In this document: one piece after another, positions 35,769 through 45,376 of the stretch
Layout: each line of letters opens with the position of its first letter
Position numbering within the stretch: position 1 is the stretch's first letter
Source: Rhodobacteraceae bacterium UBA6796
Lineage (GTDB): Bacteria > Pseudomonadota > Alphaproteobacteria > Rhodobacterales > Rhodobacteraceae
Direction of reading: 5' to 3'
NCBI GenBank assembly: GCA_002452815.1
Contig: DKFM01000024.1
Location: 14,984-78,983 of the forward strand
Length of the DNA: 64,000 nucleotides
Made by a program: the position numbers and the translations under genes
The notes under the pieces: generated by a model
The model's database searches: none
What the model was told of the DNA's origin: nothing
The model's input: only the letters and a program-made list of their open reading frames with translations

Positions 35769-35954
35769 ATGTTCCGCCTTTTCGGCATTATTTATGCGCT
35801 CGCCGGTCCGACCCTTGCAGGGATCATCATCACTGCGGCCCTGACCATGAACAAGTTTGACACGACGTCGATGATCTATTCGGCGGCTGCAGGTTTCCTG
35901 GTGGCGATTCCGGTCGCCTGGATCGTGGCCAAGCAGATCAACGAAAACGCCTGA
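35769..35954 (+). CDS. Small two-helix membrane protein
   Basis: A 61-aa protein with two hydrophobic helices (about 4-27 and 36-56) and the sequence MFRLFGIIYALAGPTLAGIIIT. I choose ATG 35769, with GGAG 7 bases upstream; ATG 35757 is in frame. Relatives are widespread in Rhodobacteraceae, sometimes mislabelled CTP synthetase, which it clearly is not. Function unknown. Confidence 0.7.
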   Translation: MFRLFGIIYALAGPTLAGIIITAALTMNKFDTTSMIYSAAAGFLVAIPVAWIVAKQINENA

Positions 35955-36099
35955 ACAGGCGGGGCCGGTTTGCCATGGCGGGCGGGCTGCGGCTTGCCGT
36001 CATGGCTGTGATGATCGGGGGTCATGGAATGCCGTATTGCGGCTTTTCATGACCTGTGCAACCTGAGGGAACGAGGTTGTTCTCTTCCATGAGGTCGTC

Positions 36100-36591
36100 A
36101 TGCCCACTGCCCAAGGTTATTCCCGTCTGCATATCGCGCTGCACTGGCTTGTTGTCGCGCTGATCGTGCCGCAATTCCTGTTCAATGAAACCATCGCCGA
36201 GGCCTTCGATGCCACGCTGGAGGGGCGCGTTGCCGATCCTGGCGTGCTGGGGCCGCTCCATGTGCTGTGCGGGATGGCGATTGCGATCGCCGTCGTGTGG
36301 CGCATCGCGCTGCGCGTCAAAAATGGCGTTCCGGAGGCCCCCGCGGCGGAATCCGCCGTGCAGAAGATGATCGCCACGGGCACGCATCTGGGGCTCTATC
36401 TGGTGCTGTTGCTGACGGCCGCCACGGGTTCGGTCGCGTGGTTCGGCGGGGTCGAAACCGCGGGCGATGTCCACGAGGCGATGACCACCGTGCTGCTGAT
36501 CCTGGTCGGCCTGCATGTCGCGGGCGCGCTGTATCAGCAGTTCGTGTTGAAAACCAACATCATGGACCGGATGCGCACGCCGCGCGTCTGA
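36100..36591 (+). CDS. Cytochrome b561-family di-heme membrane protein
   Basis: A 163-aa, four-helix cytochrome b of the prokaryotic b561 family. Candidate haem-ligand His are in YSRLHIALHW, PLHVLCG, ATGTHLGLYL, DVHEAMTT and GLHVAGALY. It moves electrons in the inner membrane, for example between quinol and oxidoreductases. GAGG lies 5 bases before the ATG. A terminator follows. Confidence 0.88.
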   Translation: MPTAQGYSRLHIALHWLVVALIVPQFLFNETIAEAFDATLEGRVADPGVLGPLHVLCGMAIAIAVVWRIALRVKNGVPEAPAAESAVQKMIATGTHLGLYLVLLLTAATGSVAWFGGVETAGDVHEAMTTVLLILVGLHVAGALYQQFVLKTNIMDRMRTPRV

Positions 36592-36604
36592 GGGCCGGAC
36601 AGAC

Positions 36605-36637
36605 GAAAAAGCCCCGGATCGTGCCGGGGCTTTTTTC
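36605..36637. terminator. Bidirectional terminator
   Basis: GCCCCGG / CCGGGGC stem with loop ATCGTG is flanked by AAAAA on the left and TTTTTT on the right, so it works for the cytochrome gene (+) and for the hydrolase gene (-). Confidence 0.9.
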
Positions 36638-37403
36638 ATGCGATGAAATCCGCCACCGCCGCTTCGAATTCGCGCGGCCGCTCGGCATGCAGCCAGTGGC
36701 CTGCGCCCTCGATCGGGTGGAATTCGGCGTTCGGGAATTTCTGGAAGATCGCCGGGCGATATTCGGGCGTCACATAATCGGACTGCATGCCATAGACGAA
36801 CAGCGCAGGCCCGGTAAAGCGGCCCGGCGGCGCAGGCCAGTCCAGCACATCGCCCAGATGCGCGTCGAGCACGTCGAGGTTGAGCTTCCAGCGCGGCGGG
36901 TCGGACTTGAGGTCCAGCGATTGCAGCAGGAAGGCGCGCACCTGTTCCGAGTCAATATCCTTCGCCAGCCGCCGGTCGGCTTCGGAGCGCAGGGTCAGGT
37001 TGGACAGATCCATGCGCTGCATCGCACCGATGAAGCTGGCGTGGGAATGACCGTGGTCATAGGCGACGGGCGCCATGTCGGCCACCACCAGACGGCGCAC
37101 CAGTTCGGGGCGGGTCAGTGCCAGCACCATCGCCGCCTTGCCGCCCATCGAATGACCCAGCACATCGGCCCGCCCGCCATGCGCCTCGATCACGCGGGCA
37201 AGATCGGCCGCCATGTCGGCATAGCTGTGGGTCTCGGTCCAGGGGCTGTCGCCATGGTTGCGCTGATCGACGGCGATCACTTCGCGGTCGGTGGACAGGC
37301 GGCGGGCAATCACGCCCCAGTTCCGCGCCGAGCCGAACAGCCCGTGCACGATCAGAAGCGGCGGTTGCTCGGTCGGCGAGCCATAGATTTGTGTGTTCAG
37401 CAT
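36636..37403 (-). CDS. Alpha/beta-fold hydrolase (YbfF-like esterase)
   Basis: A 255-aa hydrolase starting MLNTQIYGSPTEQPPLLIVHGLFGSARNW. The nucleophile elbow is GHSMGG, the oxyanion motif HGLFGS, the acid near DYVTPEYRP and the catalytic His in GAGHWLHAERP. This is the YbfF/ABHD11-like pattern with VDQRNHGDSP. The upstream open frame to 37772 is not supported. Substrate is probably a short acyl ester or acyl-thioester. Confidence 0.88.
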   Translation of the reverse strand: MLNTQIYGSPTEQPPLLIVHGLFGSARNWGVIARRLSTDREVIAVDQRNHGDSPWTETHSYADMAADLARVIEAHGGRADVLGHSMGGKAAMVLALTRPELVRRLVVADMAPVAYDHGHSHASFIGAMQRMDLSNLTLRSEADRRLAKDIDSEQVRAFLLQSLDLKSDPPRWKLNLDVLDAHLGDVLDWPAPPGRFTGPALFVYGMQSDYVTPEYRPAIFQKFPNAEFHPIEGAGHWLHAERPREFEAAVADFIA

Positions 37404-37504
37404 GGCGCACAGATAGCGCGCGCGCGCGCCGCTTTCCAGTGGCTTTGGGCGTGGTTGCACCAGGTTCGGGCGCCCGCTAGGTTGCGACGACAGGAGTGCC
37501 CAGG

Positions 37505-37876
37505 ATGAACCCGACCACCGTGCATCAGATGACAGAACGTGTTTCGCAACTGCTGTTGCAGCGGTTGGGCGCCAGGGGGCACACGCTGCAGGCCCGCTTG
37601 CAAAGCCGGTCGCGGGCGTTGCCACGCCGGGTACGTCGGGCGGCAGAGGTGCTGATCCGGGCCGAGGCGATGGCGGCATCGCCGAAAATGATCCGTCAGG
37701 TCGATATGGAAGAGATTTCCAACGCCTATGATCTGTGCCTGCACTATCTGCAACCGCTGGGCGCGGGTGCACGGTTGCGCGGCATGATGCTGAGCATCAC
37801 GGCATCGGCGCTTTTCGCGCTGCTGGTGACGGCCGGGGCGGTGACGGCGGTGCTGGCCTGGCGCGGGCTAATTTAG
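37505..37876 (+). CDS. Hypothetical protein with C-terminal transmembrane helix
   Basis: A 123-aa protein, basic and helical in residues 1-85 (many Arg: RSRALPRRVRRAAEVL), with a single hydrophobic helix at about 92-118. AGGAG is 9 bases before ATG 37505. I do not recognise a family. A terminator separates it from the convergent glyA. Confidence 0.6.
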   Translation: MNPTTVHQMTERVSQLLLQRLGARGHTLQARLQSRSRALPRRVRRAAEVLIRAEAMAASPKMIRQVDMEEISNAYDLCLHYLQPLGAGARLRGMMLSITASALFALLVTAGAVTAVLAWRGLI

Positions 37877-37877
37877 C

Positions 37878-37903
37878 AAAAGGGCCCCGCGAGGGGGCCC
37901 TTT
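37878..37903. terminator. Bidirectional terminator before glyA end
   Basis: AAAGGGCCCC / GGGGCCCTTT around a short GCGAG loop, perfect 10-bp stem ending in TTTC; between the 123-aa gene (+) and glyA (-). Confidence 0.85.
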
Positions 37904-37924
37904 CAATCCGGTCTCGGTCGAAGA

Positions 37925-39217
<1,293 letters not shown>

Positions 39218-39385
39218 GGGCGTCTCCTCAATGGGTCATCGCCGCCCGTTTATCGCAGAAGTTCGCACGCCGGAAGCGCTCAAAACGACCAAAAGGCAAT
39301 TTGGCGCGGCACAATGGGGCGGCGATTGGTGCTTGTGTTTCCTATCGGCGCTTGCCACACCTTTGGGGAAACCAAGGGTGCGGGC

Positions 39386-40147
39386 GTGAACAAACCGAAC
39401 CATATCCATTTCGCGGCCTCTGGAAGCGAGATCGCACAAGAGGCGCAGGCCGATCTGATCGCGCGTTACGGGCAGGTTCCGCGCTATGCGGCCGACGTGA
39501 TCGTGGCGCTCGGGGGCGACGGCTTCATGTTGCAGTGCCTGCACGAAGGCACCGGCTTGCCGGTCTATGGCATGAACCGCGGCACCGTCGGCTTCCTGAT
39601 GAACGACTATTCGCCCGACGATCTGCCCGCGCGGCTGGCCGCCGCCGAAGAGGCGCTGATCAACCCGCTGGCAATGCGGGCGAAAACCGCCGACGGGCGG
39701 CTGCACGAGGCGCTGGCGATCAACGAGGTGGCGCTGCTGCGCGCCGGTCCGCAGGCCGCCAAGCTGCGGATCTCCGTCAATGGCACGGTCCGCATGCCCG
39801 AATTGCTGTGCGACGGGGTGATCCTGTCGACGCCGGCGGGCTCGACCGCCTACAACTATTCGGCGCACGGACCGATCCTGCCGATCGGCTCGGACGTGCT
39901 GGCGCTGACGGGCATTGCCAGTTTCCGGCCGCGGCGCTGGCAAGGCGCGATCCTGCCGCGCAGTGCGGTGGTGCGGTTCGACGTTTTGGAGGCCGAGAAA
40001 CGCCCGGTGATGGCCGATGCCGACAGTCGCTCGGTCAAGCCGGTGCTCTGGGTCGAGATCCGGTCCGAACCCTCGGTCACGCATCGTATCCTGTTCGATC
40101 CCGGCCACGGCCTGGAGGAACGGCTGATGCGCGAGCAGTTCGCCTGA
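39386..40147 (+). CDS. nadK: NAD kinase
   Basis: Makes NADP from NAD and ATP. The 253-aa protein starts at GTG 39386 (NKPNHIHFAASGSEIAQEA), the length usual for short alphaproteobacterial NAD kinases; AAGGG is about 7 bases upstream. It contains GGDG in IVALGGDGFMLQ, AINEVALLR (NE-D type substrate site) and GSTAYNYSAHGP. The very long upstream open frame is a shadow of glyA. Confidence 0.93.
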   Translation: MNKPNHIHFAASGSEIAQEAQADLIARYGQVPRYAADVIVALGGDGFMLQCLHEGTGLPVYGMNRGTVGFLMNDYSPDDLPARLAAAEEALINPLAMRAKTADGRLHEALAINEVALLRAGPQAAKLRISVNGTVRMPELLCDGVILSTPAGSTAYNYSAHGPILPIGSDVLALTGIASFRPRRWQGAILPRSAVVRFDVLEAEKRPVMADADSRSVKPVLWVEIRSEPSVTHRILFDPGHGLEERLMREQFA

Positions 40148-40151
40148 GGGT

Positions 40152-41543
40152 TCAGGCGTCTTTCCAGCCTTCGATCTTGCGATAAAGGGTCGAGGGGGCA
40201 ACGCCCAGTTCGCGCGCGGCCCGCGGCACCGAGCCGCCCTGACGCGCCAGCGAATCCTCGATCACGATCCGCTCGATGTCCGCCAGCGTGCGCCCGGCCA
40301 GGGCCTGCAGGCCAGGGCCGGGCTGTTCGGCGGGCATTTCGGCGCTGGCCACCTGCGACAGGTCGGGCGGCAGCATGGTTTCGCTCAGCTCGGTTCCGTC
40401 ATGCATCACGATGGCCGAACGCAGCACGTTCATCAGCTGACGCACGTTGCCCGGCCAGTCCTGCGCGCGCAACACGGCTTCGGCCTGCGGGCTGATCGCG
40501 CGAAAGCTGCGCGCCTCGAGTATGGCGTAATGGCGCAGCGCGGCATGGGCGAGGGCGGGGATATCCTCGCGCCGGGCGCGCAACGGCGGCATGTGGATCG
40601 GCACGACATGCAGGCGGTAATACAGATCCTCGCGCAGGCGCCCTTCGCGGACGGCCTGCAAGGGCGGCAGGCTCGACGCGCTGATGATGCGGACATTGAC
40701 CTTGCGCGGTTCGGCGGCACCCAGCGGACGGATCTGCGCCGTTTGCAGAAAGCGCAGCAATTTCGTTTGCAGTCCGGGGTCGAGCCCGCCGATTTCATCC
40801 AGAAACAGCGTGCCGCCATCGGCCAGCAGCGCGGCGCCCGGCTTGTCGGTAACCGCCCCGGGGAAAGAGCCGCGCAAATGGCCGAATACCTCGGATTCCA
40901 GCCGGTCGGACGGGATCGCCCCGCAGTCGAGCGTGATGAACGGCGCACTGGCGCGCGGCGAGAGCGCGTGGATCGACTGCGCGCACATTTCCTTGCCGGT
41001 GCCGCTTTCGCCGGTGATGAAGACCGGCGCCATCGAACGCGCGGCCGAGCGGATGCGGGTATAGACCGTCTGCATCGGTTCGGAATCGCCGATGAAATCG
41101 CCCATCGGGTGGCGGGTTTCTGCGGCGTCGGGCGGCAGGGCCCGCTGGGCTGAATGGCGGGCATTCTCGATCGCGGCCATCAGCCGCGCCTCGTTCACCG
41201 GCTTGACCAGAAAATCCTGCGCCCCCGCCCGCATCGCCGCCACCGCCCGGTCGATCGAGCGATCGGCGGTGATGGCCACGATTGCCGTGCCCGGGCGCAG
41301 CGCCAGCATGTCGGTCAGCAGCTCGATCCCGTCGCGGTCGGGCAGCATCAGATCCAGCAGCACGACCGATGCGCCGTATTCGCCAAACAGCGCCAGCCCC
41401 TCGGCGGCGGTCGCGGCCGAAAGCACCGTCTGCCCGAGGCCGCGCAGATGCGCCTCGTAGATCGCCCGCAGGCTCGACGTGTCCTCGACCAGCAGGATGT
41501 CGGGCGCCGGGCCTGGATCTGGACGCGGGATCGGGCCGGTCAT
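40152..41543 (-). CDS. NtrC-type response regulator with altered GAFTGA loop
   Basis: A 463-aa regulator: receiver (1-125, phosphoacceptor Asp64 in VLLDLMLPDRDG), AAA+ domain (about 150-375, Walker A GESGTGKE 178-185, Walker B GTLFLDEIG) and a Fis-type helix-turn-helix (420-460). The sigma-54 contact loop GAFTGA reads GSFPGA (225-230). NtrC proteins without a good GAFTGA, such as that of Rhodobacter capsulatus, act with sigma-70. It overlaps the hybrid kinase gene by ATGA, so they are a cognate pair. Confidence 0.9.
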   Translation of the reverse strand: MTGPIPRPDPGPAPDILLVEDTSSLRAIYEAHLRGLGQTVLSAATAAEGLALFGEYGASVVLLDLMLPDRDGIELLTDMLALRPGTAIVAITADRSIDRAVAAMRAGAQDFLVKPVNEARLMAAIENARHSAQRALPPDAAETRHPMGDFIGDSEPMQTVYTRIRSAARSMAPVFITGESGTGKEMCAQSIHALSPRASAPFITLDCGAIPSDRLESEVFGHLRGSFPGAVTDKPGAALLADGGTLFLDEIGGLDPGLQTKLLRFLQTAQIRPLGAAEPRKVNVRIISASSLPPLQAVREGRLREDLYYRLHVVPIHMPPLRARREDIPALAHAALRHYAILEARSFRAISPQAEAVLRAQDWPGNVRQLMNVLRSAIVMHDGTELSETMLPPDLSQVASAEMPAEQPGPGLQALAGRTLADIERIVIEDSLARQGGSVPRAARELGVAPSTLYRKIEGWKDA

Positions 41544-43075
41544 GCGCGGCCATCCCTGCGGCTGGCCACCTCATTGGTGGCGAAATGGATCATCCGGTCC
41601 ACTTGTGCCAGCACCGCCCGGCCTAGGATTTCGGTGTCATGGCGGTTGTGGCCATGCGCCGCCTGATTGAGGGCCTCGGCCTGTTTTTGCAGCCGCTCGG
41701 CCCCAAGCGCGCCCGAGATTGCGATCAACACATGGGTGTCGGCGCAGATCGTGTCGAAGTCGGGTTTCGACAGGGCGGTGACCAGACCGCGCTCGATCCG
41801 GGCCAGATCCGCGATCAGTCGCGACAGCAATTCCAGCGCGCCATCACGCCCCGAAACCTCCATCAGCCGATTGAACAGCGCTTCATTCATTTCGACCACG
41901 TCGCGGGGGGCGGGCGTCAGCTCCGCGTCCGTTCCCTGGGCCGTCCGGGCCCGGGCGCGGGTGATCGCGTTGCCCAGCGGCTCGATCCCGACCAGTGGCT
42001 TGGCCACGATGGAATCGGCCCCCGCCGCATGGATTGCCTCGCGGTTGGCGCGCAGCACATAGGCGGTGCAGGCGACAATCGGCAGATCCGCCAGAGGGCC
42101 CGCGCCGGCGCGCAGCAGGCGCACCAGTTCCAGCCCGGACATGCGCGGCATCTCAATGTCGATGATCGCCAGATCGAAGGGGCGGCGCTGCAACAGCGTC
42201 AGCGCCTCGCGGCCATCGGCGGCCAGATCGAAGGTTGCGCCCATCGCTGTCAGCATGTGACCGATGACCGCCTGATTGATTTCGCTGTCTTCGGCGACCA
42301 GCACATGCTGCCCGTTCAGATCGGGCAGAGGCTGGGCATGCGGCAGGTCGTTGGGAACCGGCCGTCGCACCGGCAGCGCCAAGGTCACACGGGCGCCACC
42401 CTCGGGAAGATTGTCGACGGCGACGGTGCCGCCCAGCCGGGCCGTCATGTCCTTGGCGATGAACATGCCCAGCCCCTGACCGGGTTTGTCGGCCCCGGTG
42501 TGGCGGGCGCCGGGCTGGAACAGGCGCGCCAGCACCTCGGGGGCGAAGCCCGGGCCGTCATCGGTCACGGTCACGCGCATCTCGTCGCAGCTGTCGAGCG
42601 TGAAGGAAACCCGCACCGCGCCAGCGTCGGTATATTTGATCGCATTCGAGATGATATTGGCCAGAACCCGCTCCAGCGCGATCCGATCCAGCACCAGAAC
42701 CGGCGGCACATCGGGGGACAGGGCGATCTGCAGATCCAGCGCCTTTTCCCGCGCCCGCGGCGTCCAGCGCATTTCCAGATCGTACAGCAGTCGTGCCACC
42801 GGCACCGGAGTGCCTTCGCCCGCGCCGGTTTGTTCGGCAACCAGCAGCAGCCCCTCTTCCAGCAGCCGGGCCATCACCTCGCCCGCGGCGCGGACGCGTT
42901 CGAACTGCAGGCGGGAATGATCGTCCAGCGCGCCGGGCGCAACCAGCCGCAGCCCGCCGAGAATATCGGAAACGGCGGCGCGAAGATCATGGCCCAAAAG
43001 CGAAATACGGGCGCGGAGCGCTTGATCTTCAGAGGCGCCCGTAAGGGGATCTGACGGCTGTATAGTTTTGTTCAT
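41540..43075 (-). CDS. Hybrid histidine kinase with receiver and Hpt domains
   Basis: A 511-aa cytoplasmic-looking protein without an obvious sensor domain. Order: HisKA with His29 (SLLGHDLRAAVSDILG), HATPase (NIISNAIKYTDAG; DDGPGFAPE; GLGMFIAKDM), receiver (VLVAEDSEINQ, Asp306 in IIDIEMPRMSG) and a C-terminal Hpt-like region with His448 (DTHVLIAISGALG, where the usual Lys after HxL is Ile). The layout is a His-Asp-His-Asp relay ending on the response regulator at 40152. The signal is unknown. Confidence 0.88.
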   Translation of the reverse strand: MNKTIQPSDPLTGASEDQALRARISLLGHDLRAAVSDILGGLRLVAPGALDDHSRLQFERVRAAGEVMARLLEEGLLLVAEQTGAGEGTPVPVARLLYDLEMRWTPRAREKALDLQIALSPDVPPVLVLDRIALERVLANIISNAIKYTDAGAVRVSFTLDSCDEMRVTVTDDGPGFAPEVLARLFQPGARHTGADKPGQGLGMFIAKDMTARLGGTVAVDNLPEGGARVTLALPVRRPVPNDLPHAQPLPDLNGQHVLVAEDSEINQAVIGHMLTAMGATFDLAADGREALTLLQRRPFDLAIIDIEMPRMSGLELVRLLRAGAGPLADLPIVACTAYVLRANREAIHAAGADSIVAKPLVGIEPLGNAITRARARTAQGTDAELTPAPRDVVEMNEALFNRLMEVSGRDGALELLSRLIADLARIERGLVTALSKPDFDTICADTHVLIAISGALGAERLQKQAEALNQAAHGHNRHDTEILGRAVLAQVDRMIHFATNEVASRRDGRA

Positions 43076-43182
43076 GATGAAACCTTTGCCGGATCATCCC
43101 GGCTGTGCGGTTCCATTGCAAGCTGTGCGTGACAAATGCCCCGCATTTTACCCGAATGCGCAATAACGTTGGGGAACTGGCC

Positions 43183-43212
43183 GGGGCGGAGGCCGAAAAC
43201 GGTTTCCGCCCC
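43183..43212 (-). terminator. Hairpin downstream of prpE
   Basis: GGGGCGGA (43183-43190) pairs with TCCGCCCC (43205-43212); the inner GGCCGAAAACGGTT can extend it. It begins 13 bases after the prpE stop on the - strand. No T-tract. Confidence 0.55.
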
Positions 43213-43224
43213 GGGGCATTGGTG

Positions 43225-45117
43225 TCAGGCGGCCGGGAAGCCCAGCGTTTTCAGCGCCACGGTGATCTCGTCAAGAATCGCGGGATCGTCGATCGTGGCG
43301 GGCATCTTGAACGGTTTGCCATCGGCGATGGCGACCATCGTGCCGCGCAGGATCTTGCCCGAGCGCGTCTTGGGCAGGCGGTCGACGACGCAGGCCAGCT
43401 TGAAGGCCGCGACCGGGCCGATCTGATCGCGCACCAGTTTCACGCATTCCTTGACGATTTCGGCCTCGGGGCGGGTGCAGCCCTTGTTGAGGCAAAGGAA
43501 GCCCAGCGGTTGCTGGCCTTTCAGATCGTCGGCGATCCCGATCACCGCGCATTCGGCCACGTCGGGATGGCTGGCCAGAACCTCTTCCATCGCGCCGGTC
43601 GACAGGCGGTGGCCGGCGACGTTGATCACGTCATCGGTGCGCGCCATGATGTAGACATAGCCGTCTTCATCCATGTAGCCCGCGTCGCCGGTTTCATAGT
43701 AGCCGGGGAAGTGCTCGAGGTAGGATTTCTTGTAGCGCGCTTCGGCGTTCCACAGCGTCGGCAGTGTGCCGGGGGGCAGCGGCAGCTTGATCGCGATCGC
43801 GCCGAGCGTGCCCGGCTCGACCGGGTGGCCGCCTTCGTCCAGGACCTGCACGTCATAGCCCGGCATCGGCACGGTCGGGCTGCCGATCTTGGTCGGCAGC
43901 TCTTCGATCCCGATCGGGTTGGCGGCGATCGCCCAGCCGGTTTCGGTCTGCCACCAGTGGTCGACCACCGGCACGCCCAGATGTTCCTGCGCCCATTTCA
44001 CGGTGTCGGGGTCGGCACGCTCGCCGGCCAGGAACAGCGCCTGCAGATCGTGCAGCTTGTAGCGCTTGATCCACTCGCCCGTCGGGTCTTCGCGTTTGAT
44101 TGCGCGCAGCGCGGTGGGGGCGGTGAAGAACGACTTGATGCGGTGGTTCTGGATGATACGCCAGAACACGCCGGGGTGGGGCGTGCCCACCGGCTTGCCC
44201 TCGAACACCACGGTGGTGGCGCCCGCGATCAGCGGCCCATAGCAGATATAGCTGTGGCCCACGACCCAACCCACATCGGATGCGGCCCAGAACCTGTCGC
44301 CCGCCTCGATGTTGTAGATCGCCTTCATCGTCCAGCTGAGCGCGACCAGATGGCCGCCGGTGTGGCGCACGACGCCCTTCGGCTGTCCGGTGGTGCCCGA
44401 GGTGTAAAGGATATAGGCCGGGTGGTTGCCCTCGACCGGCACACAATCGGCCGGTTTCACGCCATACTGGAAGCCATGCCAGCTGAAATCGCGGCCCTCG
44501 ACCAGTTTCGCGACCTCTTGTTCGCGCTGGAAGATGACGCAGAATTCCGGCTTGTGCGCGGCCTGATCAATGGCCGCGTCCAACAGCGGCTTGTAATGCA
44601 CCACGCGGTTGGGTTCCAACCCGCAAGACGCCGCGATGATCGCCTTGGGCTGGCAGTCGTCGATCCGCACGGCCAGTTCGTGCGCGGCAAAGCCCCCGAA
44701 CACGACCGAATGCACCGCGCCCAGACGCGCGCAGGCCAGCATCGCCTCCAGCGCTTCGGGGATCATCGGCATGTAGATGATGACGCGGTCGCCCTTTTCG
44801 ACGCCGCGCATGCGCAGCGCGCCCGCCAGGCTGGCCACGCGTTGCTGCAGTTCCTTGTAGGTAATGCCCTTGGTCGAATGGGTGATCGGGCTTTCGTGCA
44901 TGATGGCGATCTGATCGCCGCGCCCGGCCTCGACATGGCGGTCGACGGCGTTCCAGCAGGTGTTGACCATGCCGTCCGAGAACCATTCGTAGAGGGGGGC
45001 GTTATCGTCGAACAGCGCCTTGCTCGGCTGTTTGTTCCAGTCGATCGCCTCGGCCGCCTGCATCCAGAACCCGTTCGGGTCGGATTTCCAGGCCTCGTAA
45101 ACCTCTTTGTATGCCAT
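43225..45117 (-). CDS. prpE: Propionyl-CoA synthetase
   Basis: Activates propionate to propionyl-CoA through the acyl-adenylate. The 630-aa protein has the PrpE N-terminus (YEAWKSDPNGFWMQAAEAIDWNK), the AMP-binding YTSGTTGQPKGVVR, the WWQTETGW and YYETGDAGYMDEDGYV motifs, and the catalytic, acetylatable Lys in RSGKILRGT. GGAGG is 6 bases before the ATG. The promoter region has TTTGCAAA motifs of the ScfR/PccR type, indicating control by propionyl-CoA. Confidence 0.93.
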   Translation of the reverse strand: MAYKEVYEAWKSDPNGFWMQAAEAIDWNKQPSKALFDDNAPLYEWFSDGMVNTCWNAVDRHVEAGRGDQIAIMHESPITHSTKGITYKELQQRVASLAGALRMRGVEKGDRVIIYMPMIPEALEAMLACARLGAVHSVVFGGFAAHELAVRIDDCQPKAIIAASCGLEPNRVVHYKPLLDAAIDQAAHKPEFCVIFQREQEVAKLVEGRDFSWHGFQYGVKPADCVPVEGNHPAYILYTSGTTGQPKGVVRHTGGHLVALSWTMKAIYNIEAGDRFWAASDVGWVVGHSYICYGPLIAGATTVVFEGKPVGTPHPGVFWRIIQNHRIKSFFTAPTALRAIKREDPTGEWIKRYKLHDLQALFLAGERADPDTVKWAQEHLGVPVVDHWWQTETGWAIAANPIGIEELPTKIGSPTVPMPGYDVQVLDEGGHPVEPGTLGAIAIKLPLPPGTLPTLWNAEARYKKSYLEHFPGYYETGDAGYMDEDGYVYIMARTDDVINVAGHRLSTGAMEEVLASHPDVAECAVIGIADDLKGQQPLGFLCLNKGCTRPEAEIVKECVKLVRDQIGPVAAFKLACVVDRLPKTRSGKILRGTMVAIADGKPFKMPATIDDPAILDEITVALKTLGFPAA

Positions 45118-45210
45118 AGCATGCCTCCTCCAAGCTTGAACGCTTGTTAGGAAGCCTGAAAGATTCCCGCAAGATTGTTACCGCCCACAGAGACATTTTG
45201 GCACAAACTA

Positions 45211-45317
45211 TTTGCAGAAAGGCGCGTCAGAGACGCGCAAACTTTTGCAAATCCCTCGCAATTATACAGTATGCGGGCGTGTGCGCCGGGGTTTGCAAAT
45301 TTTTCGCCATTTGCAGG
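45211..45317 (-). promoter_or_regulatory. prpE promoter with TTTGCAAA operator cluster
   Basis: TTTGCAAA occurs at 45244-45251 and 45292-45299, with TTTGCAGA at 45211 and TTTGCAGG at 45310. On the - strand a perfect TATAAT (- strand of 45261-45266) could be the -10 box. The sites would then flank the start and lie near -40. Known ScfR-family regulators such as Rhodobacter PccR bind TTTGCAAA repeats. Confidence 0.6.
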
Positions 45318-45376
45318 GCTGCAAGGGGTGTGTCCCTCGCAGCCCCGTCATATCCGCTCTGCGCCGGGGGCGGGGC

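Noticed and set aside
39218-39385. Possible riboswitch before glyA or nadK
   Set aside because: No aptamer motif found on either strand; only the two promoters are expected here.
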